A stretch of 56,937 nucleotides of DNA from Amycolatopsis tucumanensis (GCF_021654135.1 NZ_JAKGSD010000054.1:1-56937); one strand, 5' to 3'. Positions 35,310 to 43,093 are shown, numbered from the stretch's first letter. Numbers and translations: made by a program. The notes: a model not told the origin generated them from the sequence alone.

Positions 35310-36587
35310 ATGTCGTTCACCGCAGCGCAGAGCATTCTCGCCGCGCATCATCCTGGCCGGCCGGCTCCCGGGGAGGTTCTCGTCGCCGATGAGTTGCTCT
35401 GGGCGGACCGTCCGTCGGTCCGCTGTCCCGGCGCCGGGTTGCTCGAAGGCGAGCTGCGGCGCCGCGGGATCGCGACCGCCCGCGGGCCCCTCTACGTCGA
35501 CACCGACCACGCCGCCGCGGTCGCCCTGCGCGCCGTGCTCCCCGCGGCCCGCGGGCCGGCCGGGCTGGGCGTCGCGGCCACCGGGCAGGCCTCCTCCGCG
35601 CTCGCGGCCGCCGTGAGCGCCGCGATGGCCGCGGTGCTCGCCGTCGCCGGGCGGCCCCGCTCGGTGCTGCTCGCCGCGCCCCGGTCGTTCTGCGCGGGCG
35701 TCGAACGGGCCATCGAGATCGTCGAGCGCCTCCTCGCCCAGCGCGGCGGGCCGATCTACGTCCGCAAGGAGATCGTCCACAACCGCCACGTCGTCGACGA
35801 CCTCCGCGCGCGGGGCGCGGTGTTCGTCGACGAACTGGACGCCGTGCCGCGAGGAGCGACCGTCGTGTTCTCCGCGCACGGCGTCTCCCCCGCCGTGCGC
35901 GCCGAGGCGGACCGCCGACGCCTCAAGGTCGTCGACGCCACCTGCCCGCTGGTCACCAAGGTCCACGCCGAGGCGCGCCGCTTCGCCGGGCAGGGCGACA
36001 CCGTCCTGCTGATCGGCCACGCCGGGCACGAGGAGGTCGAGGGCACCCTCGGCGAGGCGCCCGACCGGACCGTCCTGGTGCAGTCGGTCGAGGAGGCCCG
36101 CCGGGTGCGGGTGCCGGACCCGGACCGGGTCACCTACCTGACCCAGACCACCCTCAGCGTCGACGAGACCGCCGAGGTGCTCACCGAGCTGCGCCGGCGC
36201 TTCCCCGCGTTGCGCGGCCCCGCCTCCGACGACATCTGCTACGCCACCACCAACCGGCAGGACGCACTGCGCTCGGTCGCCAGGGACACCGACCTGGTCC
36301 TGGTGGTGGGGTCGCGGAACTCGTCGAACTCGCTGCGCCTCGTCGAGCTGGCCGAGCGGGCGGGCACGCCCGCCCACCTGATCGACGACGCGCGGGACGT
36401 GCGGCCCGAGTGGCTGTCCGGGGTGGAGCGGATCGGGCTCACCGCCGGCGCGTCGGCGCCGCCCAGGCTGGTCGACTCGGTCGTCACCGCGCTCGGCGGC
36501 CTCGGCCCGCTCACCGTCGGCGAACGGGAGACCACCCGCGAGACCATCCACTTCACGCTGCCGACGGCCGTGCGGAGGAAGTCGTGA
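35310..36587 (+). CDS. ispH: 4-hydroxy-3-methylbut-2-enyl diphosphate reductase with N-terminal extension
   Basis: IspH reduces HMBPP to IPP and DMAPP with a [4Fe-4S] cluster, the last MEP-pathway step. Cluster ligands are Cys128 (RSFCAGV), Cys212 (DATCPLV) and Cys310 (DDICYATT). Substrate residues appear in FSAHGVS, HEEVEGT, YLTQTTLSVDET, GSRNSSNSLRL and TAGASAPP. The protein is 425 residues, about 115 longer than usual, because residues 1-115 precede the normal start (SVLLAAPRS). That extension (GEVLVADELLWADRP, GIATARGPLYVDTDH) faintly recalls the phosphorylase/nucleosidase fold. ATG at 35310 has a GGGAGAG site, so the extension is translated. The stop overlaps ispG. Confidence 0.95.
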   Translation: MSFTAAQSILAAHHPGRPAPGEVLVADELLWADRPSVRCPGAGLLEGELRRRGIATARGPLYVDTDHAAAVALRAVLPAARGPAGLGVAATGQASSALAAAVSAAMAAVLAVAGRPRSVLLAAPRSFCAGVERAIEIVERLLAQRGGPIYVRKEIVHNRHVVDDLRARGAVFVDELDAVPRGATVVFSAHGVSPAVRAEADRRRLKVVDATCPLVTKVHAEARRFAGQGDTVLLIGHAGHEEVEGTLGEAPDRTVLVQSVEEARRVRVPDPDRVTYLTQTTLSVDETAEVLTELRRRFPALRGPASDDICYATTNRQDALRSVARDTDLVLVVGSRNSSNSLRLVELAERAGTPAHLIDDARDVRPEWLSGVERIGLTAGASAPPRLVDSVVTALGGLGPLTVGERETTRETIHFTLPTAVRRKS

Positions 36588-37681
36588 CCGCGGTGGCGCT
36601 GGGCGTGCCGCGGGTGCCCGCGCCGCGCCGGAAGTCCCGGCAGGTGCTGGTCGGCGACGTCCCCGTCGGCGGCGGGGCGCCGGTGTCGGTGCAGTCGATG
36701 ACCACGACCGTCACCGCGGACGTCGACGCCACCCTCCGGCAGATCGCCGAGCTGACCGCGGCCGGCTGCCAGATCGTCCGGGTCGCGGTGCCCAGCTCCG
36801 ACGACGCCGAGGCGCTGCCCCGGATCGCGGCGAAGTCGGCCATCCCGGTGGTGGCGGACATCCACTTCCAGCCGAAGTACGTCTTCGCCGCGATCGAGGC
36901 CGGCTGCGCGGCGGTGCGCGTGAACCCGGGCAACATCCGCAAGTTCGACGACAAGGTCGCCGAGATCGCCGGTGCGGCGAAGGACCACGGCACGCCGATC
37001 CGCATCGGCGTCAACGCCGGATCCCTGGACCCGCGGCTGCTCGGCAAGCACGGCAAGGCCACGCCCGAGGCGCTGGTGGAGTCCGCGCTGTGGGAGTGCT
37101 CGCTGTTCGAGGAGCACGGGTTCACCGACCTGAAGATCTCCGTCAAGCACCACGACCCGCTGGTGGTGATCGAGGCCTACCGGCAGCTCGCGGCGCGCTG
37201 CGACTACCCGCTGCACCTCGGCGTCACCGAGGCCGGGCCGGCGTTCCAGGGCACGGTCAAGTCCGCGGTGGCGTTCGGGGTGCTGCTGCACGAGGGCATC
37301 GGCGACACGATCCGCGTGTCCCTGTCCGCGCCGCCCGTCGAAGAGGTCAAGGTCGGCACGCAGATCCTGGAGTCGCTGGGGCTGCGGCCGCGGCGGCTGG
37401 AAATCGTGTCGTGCCCGTCGTGCGGCCGCGCACAGGTGGACGTCTACCAGCTCGCCGAGCGGGTCACCGCCGCGTTCGACGGGTTCCCGGTGCCGCTGCG
37501 CGTCGCGGTGATGGGGTGCGTGGTGAACGGGCCCGGTGAGGCGCGGGAAGCCGACATCGGGGTGTCGTCGGGCAACGGGAAGGGGCAGATCTTCGTCAAG
37601 GGCGAGGTGGTCACGACGGTGCCGGAGAGCCGGATCGTGGAGACGCTGCTGGAGGTGGCGCTCGAGCGGTTCCCCGCATGA
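36584..37681 (+). CDS. ispG: 4-hydroxy-3-methylbut-2-enyl diphosphate synthase
   Basis: IspG reductively opens MEcPP to HMBPP, the substrate of IspH, using a [4Fe-4S] cluster. The 365-residue protein has VSVQSMTTT, the TIM-barrel strand DIHFQPKYVFAAIEAG, VRVNPGNI, IRIGVNAGSLD and the C-terminal cluster ligands SCPSCGR and VMGCVVNGPGE. GTG at 36584 follows GGAGGAAG and overlaps the ispH stop, so the two last MEP steps are translated together. Housekeeping ispG in actinomycetes normally lies beside dxr, so this is probably a second, cluster-specific copy (inference, not checked). Confidence 0.96.
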   Translation: MTAVALGVPRVPAPRRKSRQVLVGDVPVGGGAPVSVQSMTTTVTADVDATLRQIAELTAAGCQIVRVAVPSSDDAEALPRIAAKSAIPVVADIHFQPKYVFAAIEAGCAAVRVNPGNIRKFDDKVAEIAGAAKDHGTPIRIGVNAGSLDPRLLGKHGKATPEALVESALWECSLFEEHGFTDLKISVKHHDPLVVIEAYRQLAARCDYPLHLGVTEAGPAFQGTVKSAVAFGVLLHEGIGDTIRVSLSAPPVEEVKVGTQILESLGLRPRRLEIVSCPSCGRAQVDVYQLAERVTAAFDGFPVPLRVAVMGCVVNGPGEAREADIGVSSGNGKGQIFVKGEVVTTVPESRIVETLLEVALERFPA

Positions 37682-37697
37682 CCGATAACCTGCGGGC

Positions 37698-38327
37698 ATG
37701 GATCTCACTGGGGTGACCGAAGTGTCGGGCGAGGACGAGCTGCGGGAGCTGATCGGGCAGCCGCTGCCGCAGGCGGTGCACAAGCAGCGGGCGGCGCTGC
37801 ACGAGCTGGACCGGCAGTGGCTCGCGCTGTCGCCGTTCTGCCTGATCGCCACGTCCGACGCGGCCGGCCGCTGCGACGTCTCGCCCAAGGGCGACCCGGC
37901 CGGGTTCACGGTGGTGCTCGACGACCGCACGATCGCCGTGCCGGAGCGGCCGGGCAACCGGCGCGCCGACGGGTTCCGCAACATCCTCGCCAATCCGCAC
38001 GTCGGGCTGCTGTACTTCATCCCCGGCCGCGGCGACACGCTGCGGATCAACGGACGGGCGCGGCTGGTGAGGGACGCGCCGTTCTTCGACGAGATGGTCG
38101 TCAAGGGGCACCGGCCGCGGCTGGCGATCCTGGTGGAGATCGACGAGGTGTTCCACCACTGCTCGAAGGCGTTCCTGCGGTCGCGGCTGTGGGAGGCGGA
38201 CACCTGGGCGCCGGAGGAGATGGCCCCGCGCGCGGTGATCGCCAAGACGCTCGAGCGGCGGGACGCGTCACTGGCGGAGCTGGAGCGCTACTACGGCCAG
38301 GAGTACGCGAAGAAGCTCTACGCCTGA
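37698..38327 (+). CDS. MSMEG_1061-type PPOX flavoprotein
   Basis: A 209-residue split-barrel flavoprotein of the pyridoxamine 5'-phosphate oxidase superfamily. It matches the FMN-dependent MSMEG_1061 group: FCLIATSDAAGRCDVSPKGD, TIAVPERPGNRRADGFRNIL, VGLLYFIPGRGDTLRINGRA, and the C-terminal VFHHCSKAFLRSRLWEAD. The redox substrate is unknown. It starts 16 bp after ispG on the same strand and could belong to that operon, but the family is widespread outside isoprenoid loci, so a link is uncertain. Confidence 0.85.
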   Translation: MDLTGVTEVSGEDELRELIGQPLPQAVHKQRAALHELDRQWLALSPFCLIATSDAAGRCDVSPKGDPAGFTVVLDDRTIAVPERPGNRRADGFRNILANPHVGLLYFIPGRGDTLRINGRARLVRDAPFFDEMVVKGHRPRLAILVEIDEVFHHCSKAFLRSRLWEADTWAPEEMAPRAVIAKTLERRDASLAELERYYGQEYAKKLYA

Positions 38328-38340
38328 GGAGGGCGCGAAC

Positions 38341-38520
38341 GCGCAACGGCCCGCGGCGTCCCCTCCCGGACACCACCACGGACCGCCCGCTCCCCCTACC
38401 GCCCCGCGGGCCATCCACCTCCGGATCGCCTGACGCCGGGCGGCAAGCGCGCAACGGCCCGTGGTGCCCCCTCCGGGACAACACCACGGGCCGTTCGCTT
38501 CCCCTACTGCCCCTCGGGCC
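38341..38520. repeat. Duplicated 72-bp element
   Basis: Two imperfect 72-bp copies lie in direct orientation at 38341-38412 and 38449-38520, both starting GCGCAACGGC and ending CGGGCC. The second copy holds the strong hairpin at 38453-38495 and the last codons of the 58-aa gene; the first is a decayed version. Confidence 0.75.
38453..38495. terminator. Bidirectional hairpin terminator, 14-bp stem
   Basis: AACGGCCCGTGGTG (38453-38466) pairs perfectly with CACCACGGGCCGTT (38482-38495). It sits between the convergent PPOX flavoprotein gene (plus) and the stress-type operon (minus). Confidence 0.85.
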
Positions 38521-38680
38521 GTTCACCGGCCAGGGGGACGTCCGGGTCGTCGTCGGCGGGTGGCTCCGGGTCGCGCCACTCCTCGGCGCGGCTGGACCGG
38601 TTGCCCTGCAACGTGCCGCGCAGTTCGGCCTTCAGCGCGTCGTCCTCGCGCGGGCTGTGCTTCTCACTGCCGCGTTCCAT
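38504..38680 (-). CDS. Small acidic hypothetical protein, 58 aa
   Basis: A 58-residue, highly charged protein (MERGSEKHSPREDDALKAEL, then RSSRAEEWRDPEPPADDD). It is predicted to be disordered. ATG at 38680 shares a base with the stop of the DUF3140 gene (TGATG), a coupling that supports it as a real gene. It is the last gene of a four-gene operon. I do not recognise a named family. Confidence 0.6.
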   Translation of the reverse strand: MERGSEKHSPREDDALKAELRGTLQGNRSSRAEEWRDPEPPADDDPDVPLAGERPEGQ

Positions 38681-39021
38681 CAGCCGGCCCCTTTCAGCGG
38701 GTCGTGCCCGATCGTCATCAACCGGTGGCGCCAGTTCTCCTGGCCCGCCGTCGGCTCCAGGTCGTCCCGCCGTTCGGCGTGCACCTTGTCCACCACCTTG
38801 CGCATGACGCGCTCGTCGTCCTCGGTGAGGTCCGTCCGGCGCTTGCCGAGGATCTCCAGGACGTGCTGGCCGGTTTTCGTGCCCGACTGGTCCGGCAGCT
38901 CCTCGCTGTCCGTCCCCGCCGAGCGGACCCGCAGCCAGTCCCCGAGCTCCCGCGAGGTCATGTTCACCACGCGGTGGAACTCGTCCCACAGTGTTTCGTC
39001 CACATGCGACTGCGTTGCCAT
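38680..39021 (-). CDS. DUF3140 domain protein
   Basis: A 113-residue protein of the DUF3140 family, sometimes annotated as DNA-binding. The pattern DETLWDEFHRVVNMTSRELG, DWLRVRSAGTD, GQHVLEILGKRRTDLTEDD and QENWRHRLMTIGHDPLK is characteristic. Homologues are often linked to general-stress genes in actinobacteria; the mechanism is unknown. It starts three bases after the DUF3618 stop and overlaps the next gene by one base. Confidence 0.82.
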   Translation of the reverse strand: MATQSHVDETLWDEFHRVVNMTSRELGDWLRVRSAGTDSEELPDQSGTKTGQHVLEILGKRRTDLTEDDERVMRKVVDKVHAERRDDLEPTAGQENWRHRLMTIGHDPLKGAG

Positions 39022-39024
39022 CTG

Positions 39025-39243
39025 TCACCTCCGGGCGGTCAGCCTTCGCACGATCACGAAGACCAGCGCCAGGATCCCGATCCCGGCGCCGGCGCCGAGC
39101 GCGATCCGCTGTGTCGTGTGCGCGGTCTCCCGCACCTTCCCCGCCAGGGCCTCGGCGGTCTCGCCGAGCTCCTGGCGGGTGAGTTCCAGGTCGAGCCGCG
39201 CCTGTTCGGCGTCGTGCGGGAAGGTGTCCTTCTTCGTCGTCAT
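39025..39243 (-). CDS. DUF3618 membrane protein
   Basis: A 72-residue protein with the DUF3618 N-terminal motif (ARLDLELTRQELGETAEALA) and one C-terminal membrane helix (IALGAGAGIGILALVFVIV). DUF3618 proteins usually pair with a holin-family protein, as here. ATG at 39243 overlaps the holin stop (ATGA). It probably sits in the cytoplasmic membrane as a partner of the upstream gene product. Confidence 0.85.
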   Translation of the reverse strand: MTTKKDTFPHDAEQARLDLELTRQELGETAEALAGKVRETAHTTQRIALGAGAGIGILALVFVIVRRLTARR

Positions 39244-39659
39244 CGGCGCACCCCCTTCCGCAGGGCCGCCACGTCCTTGGGCACCCCGGACGCCGCCTCC
39301 TGCGGCACCGGCGGCACCGCCGCCGACAGCTGCTTCTTGCCCGCCAGCCCGGCCACCCCGCCGATCAGCAGCAGCGCGCCGCCGACGATCAGCGCGGCGG
39401 CCCACCCCGGCATCACCAGGGCCAGCGCCAGCACCGCGGCGGCGACCAGCGTCGCCGCTCCGAACAGCGCGAGCATCCCGGCCGCGCCGGCCAGGCCCGC
39501 GCCGGTGCCGGCGCGCTTGCCCTTCCGCCGCAGCTCCTCGGCGGCCAGCCGCATCTCGTCCCGGACCAGCCGCTGGATCTGCTGCGACATGTCCTGGACG
39601 AGCTGCCCGATCGAGCGGTCGTCGACCGCGGTCGACCCGCGGCCCGTGCTCTCAGTCAT
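39240..39659 (-). CDS. Holin superfamily (Phage_holin_3_6) membrane protein
   Basis: A 139-residue protein with an N-terminal amphipathic helix (IGQLVQDMSQQIQRLVRDEM) and two membrane helices (GAAGMLALFGAATLVAAAVL and ALIVGGALLLIGGVAGLAG). Despite the family name, chromosomal copies in actinobacteria are not phage lysis proteins; they occur with DUF3618 in stress-linked operons. ATG at 39659. First gene of the four-gene set holin, DUF3618, DUF3140, small acidic protein. Confidence 0.85.
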   Translation of the reverse strand: MTESTGRGSTAVDDRSIGQLVQDMSQQIQRLVRDEMRLAAEELRRKGKRAGTGAGLAGAAGMLALFGAATLVAAAVLALALVMPGWAAALIVGGALLLIGGVAGLAGKKQLSAAVPPVPQEAASGVPKDVAALRKGVRR

Positions 39660-39673
39660 GCCTCGCCTCCCTT

Positions 39674-39699
39674 GGGGTAGCTCGTAGTCCGGCTACCCC
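39674..39699. terminator. Hairpin between ctaD and the holin-family operon
   Basis: GGGGTAGC (39674-39681) pairs with GCTACCCC (39692-39699) around ten bases. On the minus strand it lies just after ctaD, so it could end that transcript. Confidence 0.6.
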
Positions 39700-39712
39700 C
39701 GGGCGGAGAGCA

Positions 39713-41494
39713 CTAATCGTGCGCGGTGGGCGAGCTGCCCTCGCTGAGCTCCTCGGTGGCCTTCTCCGACGGCGTCTTCGGCGCCTCGGAGTGCGGGATG
39801 GTCTTCCCGGTGAGGGTGATGTGCCCTTCGTCGTGCAGCCGCTCCACCAGGTGCGGGTAGTGCAGCTCGAACGCGGGCCGCTCGGACCGGATCCGGGGCA
39901 GCTCCAGGAAGTTGTGCCGCGGCGGCGGGCAGGTGGTGGCCCACTCCAGCGAGTTGCCGTAGCCCCAGGGATCGTCCACTTCGACCGGATCCCCGAACCG
40001 GTAGCTGCGCACCACGTTGTAGACGAACGGCAGCATCGAGGCGCCCAGGATGAACGCGCCGATCGTGGAGATCGTGTTCAGCACGGTGAACCCGTCGCTG
40101 TCCAGGTAGTCGGCGTAGCGGCGCGGCATGCCCTCGTCACCCAGCCAGTGCTGCACCAGGAACGTCGTGTGGAACCCGACGAACGTGGCCCAGAAGTGCA
40201 GCTTGCCGAGTCTCTCGTCGAGCATCCGCCCGGTCATCTTCGGGAACCAGAAGTACACCCCGGCGAAGGTGGCGAACACGATCGTGCCGAACAGCACGTA
40301 GTGGAAGTGCGCCACCACGAAGTAGCTGTCGGTGATGTGGAAGTCCAGCGGCGGCGACGCCAGGATGATGCCGGTCAGCCCGCCCAGCAGGAACGTCACC
40401 AGGAACCCCACCGACCACAGCATCGGCGTCTCGAACGTGAGGTGCCCCTTCCACATCGTGCCGATCCAGTTGAAGAACTTGATCCCGGTCGGCACCGCGA
40501 TGAGGAACGTCATGAACGAGAAGAACGGCAGCAGCACCGCGCCGGTGGCGAACATGTGGTGCGCCCACACCGCGAACGACAGCGCGGTGATGCCCATCGT
40601 CGCGAACACCATCAGCCGGTAGCCGAACAGCGGTTTGCGGCTGAACACCGGGATGATCTCGGTGATGATCCCGAAGTAGGGCAGGGCGATGATGTAGACC
40701 TCGGGATGGCCGAAGAACCAGAACAGGTGCTGCCACAGGATGGGCCCGCCGACGGCCGGGTCGAACACGTGCGCCCCGATCAGCCGGTCGGCCAGCAGCC
40801 CGAACAGCGCCGCGGTCAGGATCGGGAACACCGCGAGCACCAGCACGCTGGTGAACAGGATGTTCCAGGTGAAGATCGGCATCCGCCACATGGTCATGCC
40901 GGGGCAGCGCAGGCACACGATCGTGGTCAGCATGTTGACCGCGCCGAGGATGGTGCCCAGACCGGAGACGATCAGGCCGGTGATCCACAGGTTCCCGCCG
41001 ATCCCGGGCGAGTTCGCCGCGTCGGACAACGGGGTGTAGGCGGTCCAGCCGAAGTCCGCCGCGCCGCCCGGGGTGAGGAACGAGGACAGCACGATCGAGC
41101 CGCCGAACAGGAACAGCCAGTAGGAGAACGCGTTCAGCCGCGGGAACGCCACGTCGGGCGAGCCGATCTGCAGCGGCAGGATCAGGTTGGCGAAGGCGAA
41201 CACGTTCGGCGTCGCGTAGAGCAGCAGCATGATGGCGCCGTGCATGGTGAACAGCTGGTTGTACTGCTCCGGCGACAGGAACTGCATCCCGGGCCGCGCC
41301 AGCTCGCCGCGCATTAGCAGCGCCAGCGCGCCGCCGATGACGAAGAAGCCCAGCGACGTGTAGAGGTACATCAGGCCGATCAGCTTGTGATCGGTCGTCT
41401 TCGCCATCTTCACCAGCAGGTTGCCCCTGCGGTGCCTGGCCGGCAGCTCGTACCGGTTGCCCAGGACGATGGGACGTGCCTTCAGCTCCGTCAT
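39713..41494 (-). CDS. ctaD: Cytochrome c oxidase subunit I
   Basis: The catalytic subunit of an aa3-type terminal oxidase, which reduces O2 to water with electrons from cytochrome c and pumps protons. The 593-residue protein has 12 membrane helices. Haem and copper ligands are in TMHGAIM, WFFGHPEVY (His-Tyr cross-link), WAHHMF and VVAHFHYVL. Proton-channel residues (ANLILPLQIGSPDVAFPRLN) are present. The soluble C-terminal tail is charged and Ser/Pro/Glu-rich (KTPSEKATEELSEGSSP). ctaC and ctaE are not adjacent, which is usual in actinomycetes. It could be one of two ctaD copies. Confidence 0.97.
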   Translation of the reverse strand: MTELKARPIVLGNRYELPARHRRGNLLVKMAKTTDHKLIGLMYLYTSLGFFVIGGALALLMRGELARPGMQFLSPEQYNQLFTMHGAIMLLLYATPNVFAFANLILPLQIGSPDVAFPRLNAFSYWLFLFGGSIVLSSFLTPGGAADFGWTAYTPLSDAANSPGIGGNLWITGLIVSGLGTILGAVNMLTTIVCLRCPGMTMWRMPIFTWNILFTSVLVLAVFPILTAALFGLLADRLIGAHVFDPAVGGPILWQHLFWFFGHPEVYIIALPYFGIITEIIPVFSRKPLFGYRLMVFATMGITALSFAVWAHHMFATGAVLLPFFSFMTFLIAVPTGIKFFNWIGTMWKGHLTFETPMLWSVGFLVTFLLGGLTGIILASPPLDFHITDSYFVVAHFHYVLFGTIVFATFAGVYFWFPKMTGRMLDERLGKLHFWATFVGFHTTFLVQHWLGDEGMPRRYADYLDSDGFTVLNTISTIGAFILGASMLPFVYNVVRSYRFGDPVEVDDPWGYGNSLEWATTCPPPRHNFLELPRIRSERPAFELHYPHLVERLHDEGHITLTGKTIPHSEAPKTPSEKATEELSEGSSPTAHD

Positions 41495-41520
41495 GCGCCC
41501 TCCCCGGGTGCCGAGTGGAC

Positions 41521-41545
41521 GAACCCAGGGTGCTCCCGATCACAC
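41521..41545 (-). promoter_or_regulatory. Weak SigB-like promoter upstream of ctaD
   Basis: On the minus strand GTGT (41545-41542) is separated by 15 bases from GGGTTC (41526-41521). This resembles GTTT-N15-GGGTAT with three mismatches and sits at a sensible distance from ctaD. Reported as a weak candidate only. Confidence 0.25.
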
Positions 41546-41552
41546 CGGTGAA

Positions 41553-42269
41553 TCAAGCCCCTAACCCGTAGGTGGCGTAGGCGCTGCGGATGACCGGCTG
41601 GGCCACGTTGCGCACCCGCACCCCGCCCGGGGTCACGCCCTGTTCGCAGCCGAAGTGCGCGTGGCCGTGCAGGGCCAGGTCGGCGCCGCATTCGTCGATG
41701 ACCTCGCCGAGCTGGTAGGCGCCGAGAAACGGGTAGATCTCCGGCGGCTCGCCGCGCAGGGTCTCCGGGATGGGCGAGTAGTGGGTGAGCGCGACCCGGT
41801 AGTCGACGTCGTCGAGCTCCAGCATCGCGCGGCGCAGCGCGTCCGCCCGTTCGATGCTGTGTTCGACGAACGCCTTCATCTCCCGCTCGCCGAACGCGCT
41901 GGCGCACTTGCCCGCGAACCCGCCGCCGAAGCCCTTCACCCCGGCGACGCCGAGGGTCTGCCCGTCGACCTCCAGCCGGGTCGAGGCGCCCTCCAGCACC
42001 TGGATGCCGTTGTCTTCGAGCAGCTTGGTGATGTCGTCCTGCCGGTCGCTGTGGTAGTCGTGGTTGCCCAGCACGGCCACGACCGGCCGGTCCAGGCCGC
42101 TGAACTCGTCGGCGACCACCTCGGCCTCCTCCAGCGCGCCGTGCCGGGTCAGGTCGCCCGCCAGCAGCAGCACGTCGGCCAGGTCGCCGAGGTGTTCCAG
42201 GGCGGGGCGCAGCAGGCCCCGCGCGTCCTCGCCGAGGTGGACGTCCCCGACCGCCGCCACGCGGATCAC
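41553..42269 (-). CDS. Metallophosphoesterase
   Basis: A 238-residue calcineurin-like phosphoesterase with all metal motifs: GDVHLG, LLAGDLTRHG, LGNHDYH, ALTHYSPI and LHGHAHFG. A central insert (GVAGVKGFGGGFAGKCASAF) is characteristic of a small bacterial subgroup. The substrate (phosphodiester, nucleotide or phosphoprotein) is unknown. GTG at 42269 overlaps the BON gene stop (GTGA), making it the last gene of a three-gene operon. Confidence 0.9.
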   Translation of the reverse strand: MIRVAAVGDVHLGEDARGLLRPALEHLGDLADVLLLAGDLTRHGALEEAEVVADEFSGLDRPVVAVLGNHDYHSDRQDDITKLLEDNGIQVLEGASTRLEVDGQTLGVAGVKGFGGGFAGKCASAFGEREMKAFVEHSIERADALRRAMLELDDVDYRVALTHYSPIPETLRGEPPEIYPFLGAYQLGEVIDECGADLALHGHAHFGCEQGVTPGGVRVRNVAQPVIRSAYATYGLGA

Positions 42270-42526
42270 CGCAGGTCCTCCCTCCGGGCCGGTTCACGGG
42301 TGTCGGCCACCCGCACGTCGTTGTGCACCCGCAGGCCGGGCGCGACCTCGTGCAGCACGTTCTCCAGCTCGGCGCGCCGCTCGTCGCAGGTCACCTCCCC
42401 GGACAGGTGCACGTCGTCGCCGCGGACGTTGACCCGGACGCCCATCTCGGCCGTCCGGGGGTCCTCGGCCAGCGCGCGGCGCAGGTGGGCCGCGCGGTAT
42501 TGGGGTGTCTCGTGCTCGGTTGTCAT
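42266..42526 (-). CDS. BON domain protein
   Basis: An 86-residue cytosolic protein made of one BON domain (GVRVNVRGDDVHLSGEVTCD, then LHEVAPGLRVHNDVRV). BON domains bind phospholipids or mediate stress-linked membrane interactions. No signal peptide is present. Its start and stop both overlap the flanking genes (TGATG and GTGA), so its translation is coupled to the nucleotidyltransferase and the phosphoesterase. Confidence 0.85.
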   Translation of the reverse strand: MTTEHETPQYRAAHLRRALAEDPRTAEMGVRVNVRGDDVHLSGEVTCDERRAELENVLHEVAPGLRVHNDVRVADTREPARREDLR

Positions 42527-43083
42527 CACGCGGTTCCTTCGAGCTCGACGACGTCCAGCGAGTCCAGCAACGTCAGGAACGCCTTCGCGTAGGGAGACTC
42601 GCCGGTCTCCTTCGCCACCCGCTCCCAGTCCACCTGTTCCCGCAGGTCGCGCGCGATGTGCAGGAGCGGGGCGAAATCGCAGCGGTGCGCGTCGAGGACG
42701 AGCAGCTTGTCGATCATGATGTCGGTGCCGTTCAGGACCGGCGCCATGGTCGGGCCGACCCGCATCACGTCGGAGCGGCTCAGCGTCTCGTCGGTGACGG
42801 CGCGGTAGTTGGGCCGGAAGATCAGGTCGACCAGCACGTCGCCGTCCCAGACCTTGCTGAGCCAGTCCTCCGGCGGGTCCTCCGGCCGCATGCCCTCCGC
42901 GACCAGGGCCGCGCGCGCGGCGGGCACGTCCTCCTCCTTGAGGAAGACGTCGACGTCGTGGTCGGACGGTGGCCCGCCCCTGGCGTAGACCGCGCAGCCG
43001 CCGGACACCGTGAACGGGATCTCCCGAGCCGTCAGCGTGGTGACCACCTTGGTCAGCGTGCGCAGCAACGACTGCTCGTCCAT
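42526..43083 (-). CDS. Nucleotidyltransferase-fold protein
   Basis: A 185-residue protein of the nucleotidyltransferase superfamily. The catalytic pattern is TVSGGCAVYARGG followed by SDHDVDVF (DxD metal ligands), with VDLIFRPNY as the third-acid region. It resembles MNT/aminoglycoside-type transferases without a known substrate. ATG at 43083 is directly behind a SigB-type promoter on the minus strand. The predicted transcript start is only a few bases before the ATG, so translation could be leaderless. Confidence 0.8.
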   Translation of the reverse strand: MDEQSLLRTLTKVVTTLTAREIPFTVSGGCAVYARGGPPSDHDVDVFLKEEDVPAARAALVAEGMRPEDPPEDWLSKVWDGDVLVDLIFRPNYRAVTDETLSRSDVMRVGPTMAPVLNGTDIMIDKLLVLDAHRCDFAPLLHIARDLREQVDWERVAKETGESPYAKAFLTLLDSLDVVELEGTA

Positions 43084-43093
43084 GCCCGGCCGG

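Noticed and set aside
39240..39659. Prophage remnant based on the holin-family name
   Set aside because: No other phage genes are near, and this family is a normal chromosomal partner of DUF3618 in actinobacteria.
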